DNA of 6,251 nucleotides from Thiobacillus sp. (GTDB lineage: Bacteria > Pseudomonadota > Gammaproteobacteria > Burkholderiales > Thiobacillaceae): the NCBI GenBank assembly GCA_020217265.1, contig JAIWOS010000055.1, forward strand, positions 1-6,251, written 5' to 3'. The position numbers were made by a program, and so were the translations under genes. Below, piece after piece: positions 1 through 5,988 of the stretch. Below the pieces are notes generated by a model, which saw only the letters and a program-made list of their open reading frames with translations, was not told the DNA's origin and searched no databases. Numbering within the stretch: the stretch's first letter is position 1; every line of letters begins with the position of its first letter.

Positions 1-705
1 TTCGAGCACGCGCATGACGAGCGCGCTGGCGTTGTCCTGCCCGCCGGCGGCGAGCGCCGCGTCGACCAGCGCCTGCGCGGCGTGCTGCGGCGCGTCGTAG
101 AGTTGCAGCAGGCGATGCAGTTCGACCTGGCCGAGCGGCTCCCACACGCCGTCGCACACGATCAGGAAGGCGTCGCCCGGGTGCAGTTCGCCCTCGCCGA
201 AATCGGGCAGGACGTGGGTGTCGAGCCCCAGCGCGCGTTTGAGCACGTGGCTCATGCCCGGCGTGTCCCAGACGTGGTCGGTGGTGAGAAGTTCGAGACT
301 CTCGCCGCGCAGGCGATACAGCCGCGTGTCGCCGACGTGGGCGTAGTGGTAGCGTGCGCCGCGCACGACGAGGCAGGTGAGCGTGGTCGCCATGCCGCCG
401 GGCTCGCTGCGCGACGCGACCTGCCCGGCGAGCCAGCGGTTGATCGCGGCGAGCACGGTGCCGAGCGCGCGGTTGGTTTCCCAGGTGTCGGGCGTGGCGT
501 AGTAATCGGCGAAAAGGTTGCGGATCGCGGTTTCCGCAGCGACGCGCCCATGCGCGCCGCCGGAGACGCCGTCGGCCACTGCCGCGAGCATGCCCTTGGT
601 CGCCGCCAGCTGCGCGTCGGCAGGTTCGACATAGCCGCCATAGTCCTCGTTGGCGGGACGCGGGCCGGCTACGCTGACGTAGCCGAATTGCAGGCGCAGG
701 GGCAT
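1..705 (-). CDS. PP2C-family serine/threonine phosphatase domain (N-terminal part, continues past the left edge)
   Basis: The frame is open from the ATG at 705 to base 1, giving 235 residues with no stop. It shows the ordered PP2C motifs: NED at residues 19-21 right after the start, DGVSGG at 45-50, MATT at 105-108, HVGDTRLYR at 123-131, GDAFLIVCDGVWE at 177-189 and GGQDN at 221-225. The aspartates D45, D126, D185 and D224 fit the metal-binding set, so the domain looks active. PP2C enzymes remove phosphate from Ser/Thr residues. The phosphatase core is almost complete at the window edge. In related nitrate loci (from memory, PA1782 next to nirB in Pseudomonas aeruginosa) such a domain is fused to a C-terminal Ser/Thr kinase, so a kinase half probably lies to the left, unseen. 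The start is 22 bases after the transporter stop. There is no clear Shine-Dalgarno sequence, and no other ATG or GTG in frame just upstream. PP2C is secure; the fusion is inference. Confidence 0.88.
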   Translation of the reverse strand, partial: MPLRLQFGYVSVAGPRPANEDYGGYVEPADAQLAATKGMLAAVADGVSGGAHGRVAAETAIRNLFADYYATPDTWETNRALGTVLAAINRWLAGQVASRSEPGGMATTLTCLVVRGARYHYAHVGDTRLYRLRGESLELLTTDHVWDTPGMSHVLKRALGLDTHVLPDFGEGELHPGDAFLIVCDGVWEPLGQVELHRLLQLYDAPQHAAQALVDAALAAGGQDNASALVMRVLE

Positions 706-727
706 GAACGCGAGTGTACGCGCAGAA

Positions 728-1939
728 CTACACTTTCGCGCCGGCGATCGCCGCCGCGCCCCAGGTGGTGCGCCAGCGCCGCTTGACGAGATTGAGCCCC
801 AGGAGCGCGACGATGGCGAGCCCGGCAAAAATCAGCAGGCCGAGCTGGTAGTTGCCGGTGAGTCCCTTGATGTAACCGAGGCTCGCGGCGAGATAGAAAC
901 CGCCGACGCCGCCCGCCATGCCGACCATGCCCGTCATCACGCCGATTTCCTTGCGGAAGCGCTGCGGCACCAGCTGGAACACCGCGCCGTTGCCGAAGCC
1001 CAGCGTGGCCATGGTAAGCATGAACCCGGCGAGCGCCCAGCCGGCCGAAGGCGCGCCAAAGCTCACCACCACCAGCCAGAAGGCGGCTGCCGAATACACG
1101 ACTAGCAGCGTGCGGATGCCGCCGATGCGGTCGGCCACAGCGCCGCCGAAGGGCCGCACCAGCGAGCCGGCGAACACGCACGCGGCGGTGAAGTAGCCCG
1201 CGTGCACCGGCGACAGTCCGTACTGGTCGTTGAAATAGATGGTGAGGGAAGACGCCAGGCCGACGAAGCCGCCGAAGGTGACGAAGTAGAAGAACATGAA
1301 CCACCACGCATCGCGGTCGGAGAGCACGGCCAGGTACTGCGCGAGCGACTTGGGCGGCGGACAGTCGGGCGCGTCTTTCGCGAACAGCACATAGACGAGG
1401 AAGGCGACGCCCACCGGAATCAGGGCGATGCCGAACACGTTGCCCCAGCCGAACGCGACAGCGAGCCCCGGGGCGAACAGGGCCGCGAACACCGTTCCCG
1501 AGTTGCCCGCGCCGGCGATGCCGAGCGCGGTGCCCTGATGCTGCGGCGGATACCAGCGCGAGGCGAGCGGCAGCGCCACCGCGAACGACGCGCCGGCAAA
1601 GCCGAGCAAAAGGCCCATTACCAGCACCTCGCGGTAGCTGTGCAGCCCGCCGAGCCAGCCCCAGGCGAGTGCGCCGATCACGACAAGCTGTCCGATGAGG
1701 CCGGCGCGCTTCGGCTTGAGATGATCGACCAGCACGCCCATGACGATGCGCAGGATCGCGCCGGCCAGGACCGGGGTCGCCACCATCATGCCCTTCTGCG
1801 CGGGCGTGAGGCCGAGGTCGGCGGCGATCTGCACGCCCAGCGGACCCAGCATCACCCACACCATGAAGGCGATGTCGAAATACAGAAACGCAGACAAAAG
1901 CGTGGGCGTATGCCCGGACTTCCAGAAGTCCCGGTTCAT
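728..1939 (-). CDS. narK: NarK/NasA-type nitrate/nitrite transporter (major facilitator superfamily, NNP family)
   Basis: A 403-residue inner-membrane protein with about twelve hydrophobic segments, the usual size and fold for single-domain nitrate/nitrite porters. Two glycine-rich NNP signatures are present: GAGNSG at 143-148 (helix 5) and GMVGMAGGVGGF at 337-348 (helix 11). R64 in ILRIVMG (helix 2) and R262 in SLVRPFGG (helix 8) match the paired arginines that bind the anion in E. coli NarK. GFGNGAVFQLVPQRF at 314-328 is also typical of this family. The ATG at 1939 has GGAG seven bases upstream, so the start is well supported. It follows nirD by 57 bases and precedes the PP2C gene by 22, all on one strand, so it is very likely the nitrate uptake component of the assimilation operon. 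The symbol varies: this family is called narK, nasA or narU in different species, and nitrite export or nitrate/nitrite exchange cannot be excluded from sequence. Confidence 0.93.
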   Translation of the reverse strand: MNRDFWKSGHTPTLLSAFLYFDIAFMVWVMLGPLGVQIAADLGLTPAQKGMMVATPVLAGAILRIVMGVLVDHLKPKRAGLIGQLVVIGALAWGWLGGLHSYREVLVMGLLLGFAGASFAVALPLASRWYPPQHQGTALGIAGAGNSGTVFAALFAPGLAVAFGWGNVFGIALIPVGVAFLVYVLFAKDAPDCPPPKSLAQYLAVLSDRDAWWFMFFYFVTFGGFVGLASSLTIYFNDQYGLSPVHAGYFTAACVFAGSLVRPFGGAVADRIGGIRTLLVVYSAAAFWLVVVSFGAPSAGWALAGFMLTMATLGFGNGAVFQLVPQRFRKEIGVMTGMVGMAGGVGGFYLAASLGYIKGLTGNYQLGLLIFAGLAIVALLGLNLVKRRWRTTWGAAAIAGAKV

Positions 1940-1946
1940 GGTCGTG

Positions 1947-1950
1947 CTCC
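1947..1950 (-). promoter_or_regulatory. Ribosome binding site of the transporter gene
   Basis: GGAG on the minus strand lies seven bases before the ATG at 1939. The same spacing is seen for nirB and nirD. This decides against an out-of-frame ATG at 1952. Confidence 0.7.
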
Positions 1951-1957
1951 ATCCGGT

Positions 1958-1974
1958 GCGGCGGGGGGCGCCGC
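1958..1974 (-). other. GC-rich hairpin in the nirD-narK spacer
   Basis: On the minus strand GCGGCG and CGCCGC form a perfect six-base-pair stem around a CCCCC loop, lying between the nirD stop (1997) and the narK ribosome binding site. No run of T follows, so it is not a classical intrinsic terminator. Hairpins at such positions often act in mRNA processing or stability, or modulate downstream expression. That role is inferred; only the inverted repeat is seen. Confidence 0.45.
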
Positions 1975-1996
1975 GGGTTTGTGTTTTGCGTGGGCG

Positions 1997-2329
1997 TCAG
2001 GCGGCTTCGCGCGTCACGGCGGCCAGATCAAGCCAAACGCGGCCGTCCTCGATCCGGATCGGGAATTCGCGCGCGCAGCCCACGTCGGGCGCCACCGCGC
2101 AGCCGCCTTCGAGCTCGATGTTCCAGCCGTGCAGCGGGCAGGTCACTTTCCTGCCGTGGACGATGCCTTGCGATAGCGGCCCGCCCTTGTGCGGGCAGCG
2201 GTCTTCGAGCGCGAAGATTTCGTCCTCGGCGTTGCGGAACACGGCGATGGCGAGGCTTTCGTGGCGCACCACGCGTGCGCCGAGCCTGGGGATGTCGTTC
2301 ACATCCAGAATGTCGATCCACTGGTTCAT
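1997..2329 (-). CDS. nirD: Nitrite reductase [NAD(P)H] small subunit, Rieske [2Fe-2S] protein
   Basis: A 110-residue cytoplasmic protein, the usual length for NirD, opening with MNQWIDILDVNDIP. It partners NirB in reducing nitrite to ammonium. A full Rieske-type ligand set is present: C45-P-H47 and C64-P-L-H67, separated by 16 residues, and flanked by KGGPLSQG at 48-55. From memory, E. coli NirD has lost these ligands, so this protein belongs to the cluster-retaining branch common in Pseudomonas and related assimilatory systems. The ATG at 2329 is chosen because AAGGA sits seven bases upstream. An in-frame ATG at 2344 would add MKETE and overlap the nirB stop as ATGA, but it lacks a comparable site. 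The gene begins 11 bases after nirB ends and is surely co-transcribed with it. Confidence 0.95.
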   Translation of the reverse strand: MNQWIDILDVNDIPRLGARVVRHESLAIAVFRNAEDEIFALEDRCPHKGGPLSQGIVHGRKVTCPLHGWNIELEGGCAVAPDVGCAREFPIRIEDGRVWLDLAAVTREAA

Positions 2330-2336
2330 TTCGGTT

Positions 2337-2341
2337 TCCTT
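2337..2341 (-). promoter_or_regulatory. Ribosome binding site deciding the nirD start
   Basis: AAGGA on the minus strand lies seven bases before the ATG at 2329 and overlaps the last base of the nirB stop codon. It favours the 110-residue form of NirD over the 115-residue form starting at 2344, and it places ribosomes ending nirB directly on the nirD site. Confidence 0.65.
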
Positions 2342-4800
2342 CATGCGACGACGGTTTCGAATTCGTGCTGGTGCTTGCCTTCCTTCGCGCGCTCGACCCA
2401 GGGGTCTTTTTCCACCGAAAGCGCAAAGAGCAGGCGTTCGTACAGGGCGCGGCGCCCTTCGGGGTCGTCGAGGATTTTCTTCTTCACGTAGTCGAGGCCG
2501 ACGCGTTCGAGGTAGTGCACGGTGCGGTCGAGGTAGCGCGCCTCCTCGCGGTAGAGCTGCAGGAAGGCGCCGGAATATTCGAGCACTTCCTCGGCCGTCT
2601 TCACCTTGATGAGGAACTGCGCGACTTCTGTCTTGATGCCGCCGTTGCCGCCGATGTAGATCTCCCAGCCGGAGTCCACCCCGATCACGCCGACGTCCTT
2701 GATCGCCACTTCGGCGCAGTTCCTCGGGCAGCCGGAGACGGCGAGCTTGACCTTGTGCGGCGCCCACATCTTGAAGAACACCTTTTCCAGCTCGATGCCC
2801 ATCTGCGTCGAGTCCTGCGTGCCGAAGCGGCACCATTCGGAGCCGACGCAGGTTTTCACCGTGCGCAGCGCCTTGCCGTAGGCGTGGCCGGATGGCATGT
2901 CGAGGTCCGCCCACACTTTGGGCAGGTCTTCCTTCTTCACGCCGAGGAGGTCGATGCGCTGGCCGCCGGTGACCTTCACCGTGGGGATGTTGTACTTCTC
3001 GGCGACGATGGCGATGCGCTTCAATTCGGCCGGCGTCGTCTGCCCGCCCCACATGCGCGGAATCACCGAGTAGGTGCCGTCCTTCTGGATGTTGGCGTGG
3101 GCGCGCTCGTTGATGAAGCGCGACTGCGGATCGTCCTCCGCCTCGCCCGGCCAGGTGGAGATGAGGTAGTAGTTGAGCGCGGGGCGACAGCTGGCGCAGC
3201 CGTTGGGCGTGCGCCATTCCATCGCCTGCATCACCTGCGGGATCGACAGGAATTTCCGCTCGCGGATCGCCGCGCGCACTTCCTCGTGGGTGTGGTCGGT
3301 GCAGCCGCACACGCTCTTTTTCTTCGGCGCGGCCGAATAGTCGCCGCCCGCCGTCACCGCGAGAATCTGCTCGACGAGCCCCGTGCACGAACCGCACGAC
3401 GACGACGCCTTGGTGTGCTTCCTCACGTCTTCCAGCGTGAACAGGCCCTTCTCGCGGATCGCCTTGACGATGTCGCCCTTGCACACGCCGTTGCAGCCGC
3501 AGACTTCCATGTCGTCGGTCATCGCGGCGGCCTTGTTGATGCCCTGGTGGCCGAGGTTGCCGCAGTGGTCCTGGCCGAACATGAGGTGGTCCCGGAGTTC
3601 GGTGATGTCCTTGCCATCGCGCAGCAGCGAGAAGTACCACGCGCCGTCGACGGTGTCGCCGTACATCACGCCGCCGACGAGCTTGTTGTCCTTGATGACG
3701 AGCTTCTTGTACACGCCGCCCAGCGGGTCGGAATAGAGGATGGATTCGGTACCCTCCCCCCCCATGAAGTCGCCGGCGGAAAAGAGGTCGATGCCGGTGA
3801 CCTTGAGCTTGGTCGAGGTGACCGAGCCTTCGTAGCGCGCGATGCCGTAATGCGCCAGATGGTTCGCGCACACCTTGGCCTGCTCGAACAGCGGCGCAAC
3901 CAGCCCGTAGGCCACGCCGCGGTGCGCAGCGCACTCGCCGATCGAGTAGATGCGCGGATCGGTCACGGTCTGCAGGGTGTCGGTGACGACGATGCCGCGG
4001 TTGCAATGGATCCCCGCCGATTCTGCGAGTTCGCTGTTGGGGCGGATGCCGACCGCCATCACCACCAGATCGGCCGGCACTTCGCTGCCGTCCTTGAACC
4101 TGATCGACGCGACACGGCCATCGGCGCCGGCAACGAGTTCGGCGGTCTGCTTCTGCAGCAGGAACTTCATGCCCTTTTCTTCCAGCGATTTCTGCAGCAG
4201 GCGCGCGGCGGGCTCGTCGAGCTGGCGCTCCATCAGCCACGGTGCGATGTGCACGACGCTCACGCCCATGCCGCGCTTCATCAGACCGTTGGCGGCCTCC
4301 AGCCCCAGCAAGCCCCCGCCGATGACGACGGCGTGCCTGTACGTGCTGGCAGCACGGATCATCGCGTCCACATCGGCAATGTCGCGAAAGCTGATTACGC
4401 CCGGCAGGTCCTTGCCCGGCACCGGCAGGATGAAGGGATTGGAGCCGGTGGCGATGAGGAGGCGGTCGTAGGCCGCCTCGGTGCCGTCGTCGGCGATCAC
4501 CAGGCGCTTCACGCGGTCGATCTTCACGATCTTCTTGCCCATGTGGAGCGTGATTCCGTTGTCCGCGTACCAGTCGAGCGGATTGAGGATGATGTCGTCG
4601 ACCGTCTGCTCGCCGGCCAGCACCGGCGACAGGAGGATGCGATTGTAGTTGGGGTGGGGCTCGGCGCCGAACACGGTGATGTCGTAGAGCTCGGGGGCGA
4701 GCTTCAGCAATTCCTCCAGTGTGCGCACCCCGGCCATGCCGTTGCCCACCATCACCAGTTTCAACTTGGGACCGCGTCCCATGGGCGTACTCATATCCAT
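2341..4800 (-). CDS. nirB: Nitrite reductase [NAD(P)H] large subunit (siroheme enzyme)
   Basis: An 819-residue cytoplasmic enzyme that, with NirD, performs the six-electron reduction of nitrite to ammonium using NADH. An FAD motif GNGMAG is at 19-24, an NAD-binding GGGLLG at 161-166, and the second FAD contact IYSIGEC at 284-290. Two BFD-type [2Fe-2S] modules follow: C434/C436 with C469/C472, then C498/C500 with C535/C538. The C-terminal half is the nitrite/sulfite reductase fold with the siroheme-[4Fe-4S] ligands C651, C657, C691 and C695, in TCVGSEWC and SGCPRNC; C695 should be the bridging siroheme ligand. The length is normal for NirB and no frameshift is seen, although an eight-G run encodes G347-G348. 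The ATG at 4800 has GGAG seven bases upstream; ATGs at 4794 and 4782 are less well placed. A sigma-54 promoter about 84 bases upstream should drive it under nitrogen limitation. Confidence 0.97.
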   Translation of the reverse strand: MDMSTPMGRGPKLKLVMVGNGMAGVRTLEELLKLAPELYDITVFGAEPHPNYNRILLSPVLAGEQTVDDIILNPLDWYADNGITLHMGKKIVKIDRVKRLVIADDGTEAAYDRLLIATGSNPFILPVPGKDLPGVISFRDIADVDAMIRAASTYRHAVVIGGGLLGLEAANGLMKRGMGVSVVHIAPWLMERQLDEPAARLLQKSLEEKGMKFLLQKQTAELVAGADGRVASIRFKDGSEVPADLVVMAVGIRPNSELAESAGIHCNRGIVVTDTLQTVTDPRIYSIGECAAHRGVAYGLVAPLFEQAKVCANHLAHYGIARYEGSVTSTKLKVTGIDLFSAGDFMGGEGTESILYSDPLGGVYKKLVIKDNKLVGGVMYGDTVDGAWYFSLLRDGKDITELRDHLMFGQDHCGNLGHQGINKAAAMTDDMEVCGCNGVCKGDIVKAIREKGLFTLEDVRKHTKASSSCGSCTGLVEQILAVTAGGDYSAAPKKKSVCGCTDHTHEEVRAAIRERKFLSIPQVMQAMEWRTPNGCASCRPALNYYLISTWPGEAEDDPQSRFINERAHANIQKDGTYSVIPRMWGGQTTPAELKRIAIVAEKYNIPTVKVTGGQRIDLLGVKKEDLPKVWADLDMPSGHAYGKALRTVKTCVGSEWCRFGTQDSTQMGIELEKVFFKMWAPHKVKLAVSGCPRNCAEVAIKDVGVIGVDSGWEIYIGGNGGIKTEVAQFLIKVKTAEEVLEYSGAFLQLYREEARYLDRTVHYLERVGLDYVKKKILDDPEGRRALYERLLFALSVEKDPWVERAKEGKHQHEFETVVA

Positions 4801-4807
4801 CTCATCA

Positions 4808-4811
4808 CTCC
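4808..4811 (-). promoter_or_regulatory. Ribosome binding site of nirB
   Basis: GGAG on the minus strand lies seven bases before the ATG at 4800. For the alternative ATG at 4794 the spacing would be 13 bases, so the longer form beginning MDMSTPMG is preferred. Confidence 0.7.
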
Positions 4812-4867
4812 AAACGAAAGACCCCGGGCGATTACCGAAATACGCCGTTGCATCCGGTTTCCCTGCT

Positions 4868-4881
4868 GCCGCGCGTGCGGC
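4868..4881 (-). other. Hairpin near the predicted 5' end of the nirB transcript
   Basis: GCCGC-ACGC-GCGGC on the minus strand forms a five-base-pair stem with a four-base loop. Counting from the predicted transcription start near 4884, it covers about +4 to +17. No T-run follows, so it is not a simple terminator. It could protect the 5' end of the mRNA or be part of a regulatory leader; only the inverted repeat itself is seen. Confidence 0.4.
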
Positions 4882-4894
4882 CTGTCAAACTTTG

Positions 4895-4910
4895 AGCAAG
4901 GGCTGTGCCA
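4895..4910 (-). promoter_or_regulatory. Sigma-54 (RpoN) promoter for nirB
   Basis: The minus strand reads TGGCAC-AGCCC-TTGCT. This is a full match to the -24/-12 consensus, with the invariant GG and GC ten bases apart. The GC falls at 4897-4896, which puts transcription start near 4884 and leaves a leader of about 84 bases before the nirB ATG. Sigma-54 promoters need an activator bound upstream, and an NtrC-like palindrome sits at the right distance. It should drive nirB, nirD, the transporter and the PP2C gene. Confidence 0.82.
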
Positions 4911-4986
4911 CGCGCCCCGCCCCCTGAGAAAGCCTTGAAATGACTGGAGATTGCGCGTCCGGCCCGGCGTGCCACTCCGCCGCAGC

Positions 4987-5001
4987 GCACCATCGCGGTG
5001 C
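4987..5001. promoter_or_regulatory. NtrC-type enhancer site upstream of nirB
   Basis: The plus strand reads GCACC-ATCGC-GGTGC, a perfect palindrome matching the core of the NtrC consensus (TGCACC-N5-GGTGCA); only the outermost T/A pair differs. Its centre, 4994, is about 110 bases upstream of the predicted start at 4884, the usual distance for an NtrC enhancer, as at E. coli glnAp2. This predicts activation of the nirB operon when nitrogen is limiting. Confidence 0.72.
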
Positions 5002-5016
5002 CCGGCCGTCTCGCGC

Positions 5017-5031
5017 GCACCATCATGCAGC
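5017..5031. promoter_or_regulatory. Possible second, weaker NtrC site
   Basis: GCACC-ATCAT-GCAGC on the plus strand matches eight of the ten core consensus positions. Its centre, 5024, is 30 bases (about three helical turns) beyond the better site and near -140 from the predicted start. That would give the paired-site geometry known from glnA. It overlaps the stop codon of ybiB, and an 8/10 match could be chance. Confidence 0.3.
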
Positions 5032-5988
5032 CACCCGTCCAAAGCCCTTGATTGCCGTGATCGCGCGTGCCTGGTTGAGATCGTCGGTATACCCGGCCGC
5101 GTACAGGCAGACCGCGAGCTGGTTGCGAATCGGCAGGGGCAACGGCATGGCGTCGCGCAGGGCCTCGCCGATCCAGGCACCGGTTGCGCGCGCATCGGTC
5201 GCGGGCAGCGCCGCGTCGGCCACCCCCGTTTGCTGCGCTTCGTACACCTGCAACGATCGCCCATCGCGGATCAGCCACATGTCGGGGCGCTGCAATGGAT
5301 CGGCGAAGGCCTCACCCTCGCAGCCGTGCAGCAGCAGCGCCTGCCCGCCGAGCGCTTCGAGAATTTCGCGCATGGCGGCAAGCTCCGTTTCCCGTGCGAC
5401 AGGCGCAACGCGCATCGAAGACGGGCCGAACACGTCGACCAGCGCGGCCAGGCGCGTCACCCAGCCGTCCAGCCCCAGGCGGGAACGCAGCGCCAGCAGC
5501 GCGGCCAGGCCGGGATTGAGCAGAGCCACCGGCGCGAAGGCGATGCCCCCCTCGCCTAGCGCGGCGTTCACCTGAGCCACCGTCGCCGAAGGCAGGATGC
5601 CGAGTTCGCGCAGCACATAGGCCGCCGCCGTGCCGCCGCCGCCCTCGAGCACGCCGTGGATCAGCACCGGTACGCCGAAGCTCCTCAGCAACAGCGCGAG
5701 CAGCGGCGTGAGGTGGGGATGCGCGCGCACGCCGTGGTAGCTCGGCAGCACCACGGTTCGGTAAGTGCCTGATGGCGCTACAAACTCCGGCACGCGCTCG
5801 GCCAGCGCCGCATGCAGCCCCAGCCAGCCGTCCAGCCCTGGATCGTGCTGGTTCAGGGCCACCAGAAAGGCTGCCGTTTCAAGTTCCGGCACGCCGCCGT
5901 CGAACAGCGCCGCACCCAGATTGCGCGCCTCGACGTAATCCAGGCCTTCTCCGGCTTCGATCTGGCGGATGAGAGTGGCGTAGCTCAT
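5023..5988 (-). CDS. ybiB: YbiB/TrpD2-family protein (anthranilate phosphoribosyltransferase-like, probably nucleic-acid binding)
   Basis: A 321-residue soluble protein, the normal length for E. coli YbiB (about 320). Landmarks recalled from YbiB recur: LPSYHGVR at 81-88, LTPLLALLLRSFGVPVLIHGV at 93-113 and GGQALLLHGCEGEAFADP at 214-231. The fold is that of TrpD, but the PRPP-binding GTGGD motif is absent, with LPSYHGVR in the corresponding place, so anthranilate phosphoribosyltransferase activity is unlikely. E. coli YbiB is reported to bind nucleic acids without sequence preference. A glycine run GGGG at 116-119 differs from the E. coli protein. The ATG at 5988 is the only usable start, as an in-frame stop lies about 36 bases upstream; it has no good ribosome binding site, but overlaps the stop of a mini-ORF as ATGA. 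It lies between the nitrate reductase and nirB genes, so a link to nitrate assimilation is likely, though its role there is unknown. Confidence 0.87.
   Translation of the reverse strand: MSYATLIRQIEAGEGLDYVEARNLGAALFDGGVPELETAAFLVALNQHDPGLDGWLGLHAALAERVPEFVAPSGTYRTVVLPSYHGVRAHPHLTPLLALLLRSFGVPVLIHGVLEGGGGTAAAYVLRELGILPSATVAQVNAALGEGGIAFAPVALLNPGLAALLALRSRLGLDGWVTRLAALVDVFGPSSMRVAPVARETELAAMREILEALGGQALLLHGCEGEAFADPLQRPDMWLIRDGRSLQVYEAQQTGVADAALPATDARATGAWIGEALRDAMPLPLPIRNQLAVCLYAAGYTDDLNQARAITAIKGFGRVAA

Noticed and set aside
1202..2176. Plus-strand frame of 324 codons opposite the transporter and nirD
   Set aside because: Its composition is Arg/His/Glu/Ala-rich without domain motifs; the minus strand encodes a clear MFS transporter over the same bases.
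2342..2344. Upstream ATG for nirD overlapping the nirB stop (ATGA)
   Set aside because: It is in frame and possible, but the ATG at 2329 has an AAGGA site at the same seven-base spacing used by nirB and narK, and matches the usual NirD N-terminus.
1981..4938. A 985-codon open frame on the plus strand opposite nirB and nirD
   Set aside because: It is antisense to two genes with unmistakable catalytic motifs, its translation is low-complexity, rich in H, R, A, V and D, with no recognisable domain, and stop-free antisense frames are common at this GC content.
4935..4956. A possible IHF site in the less GC-rich patch between the NtrC site and the promoter
   Set aside because: IHF sites are common in this position, but the best match to WATCAANNNNTTR is poor on both strands.
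4959..4974. A second TGGCAC element on the minus strand upstream of the nirB promoter
   Set aside because: It has a -24-like half but the -12 position reads GCCGG instead of TTGCW, so it is not a plausible second sigma-54 promoter.
4801..5022. An intrinsic terminator after ybiB
   Set aside because: Short GC-rich inverted repeats exist, such as the NtrC palindrome, but none is followed by a T-run on the minus strand.
4951..5575. Two overlapping plus-strand frames of about 200 codons opposite ybiB
   Set aside because: Both are shadows of the YbiB gene, which has recognisable family motifs; the translations are Arg/Ser/Pro-rich with no domain.
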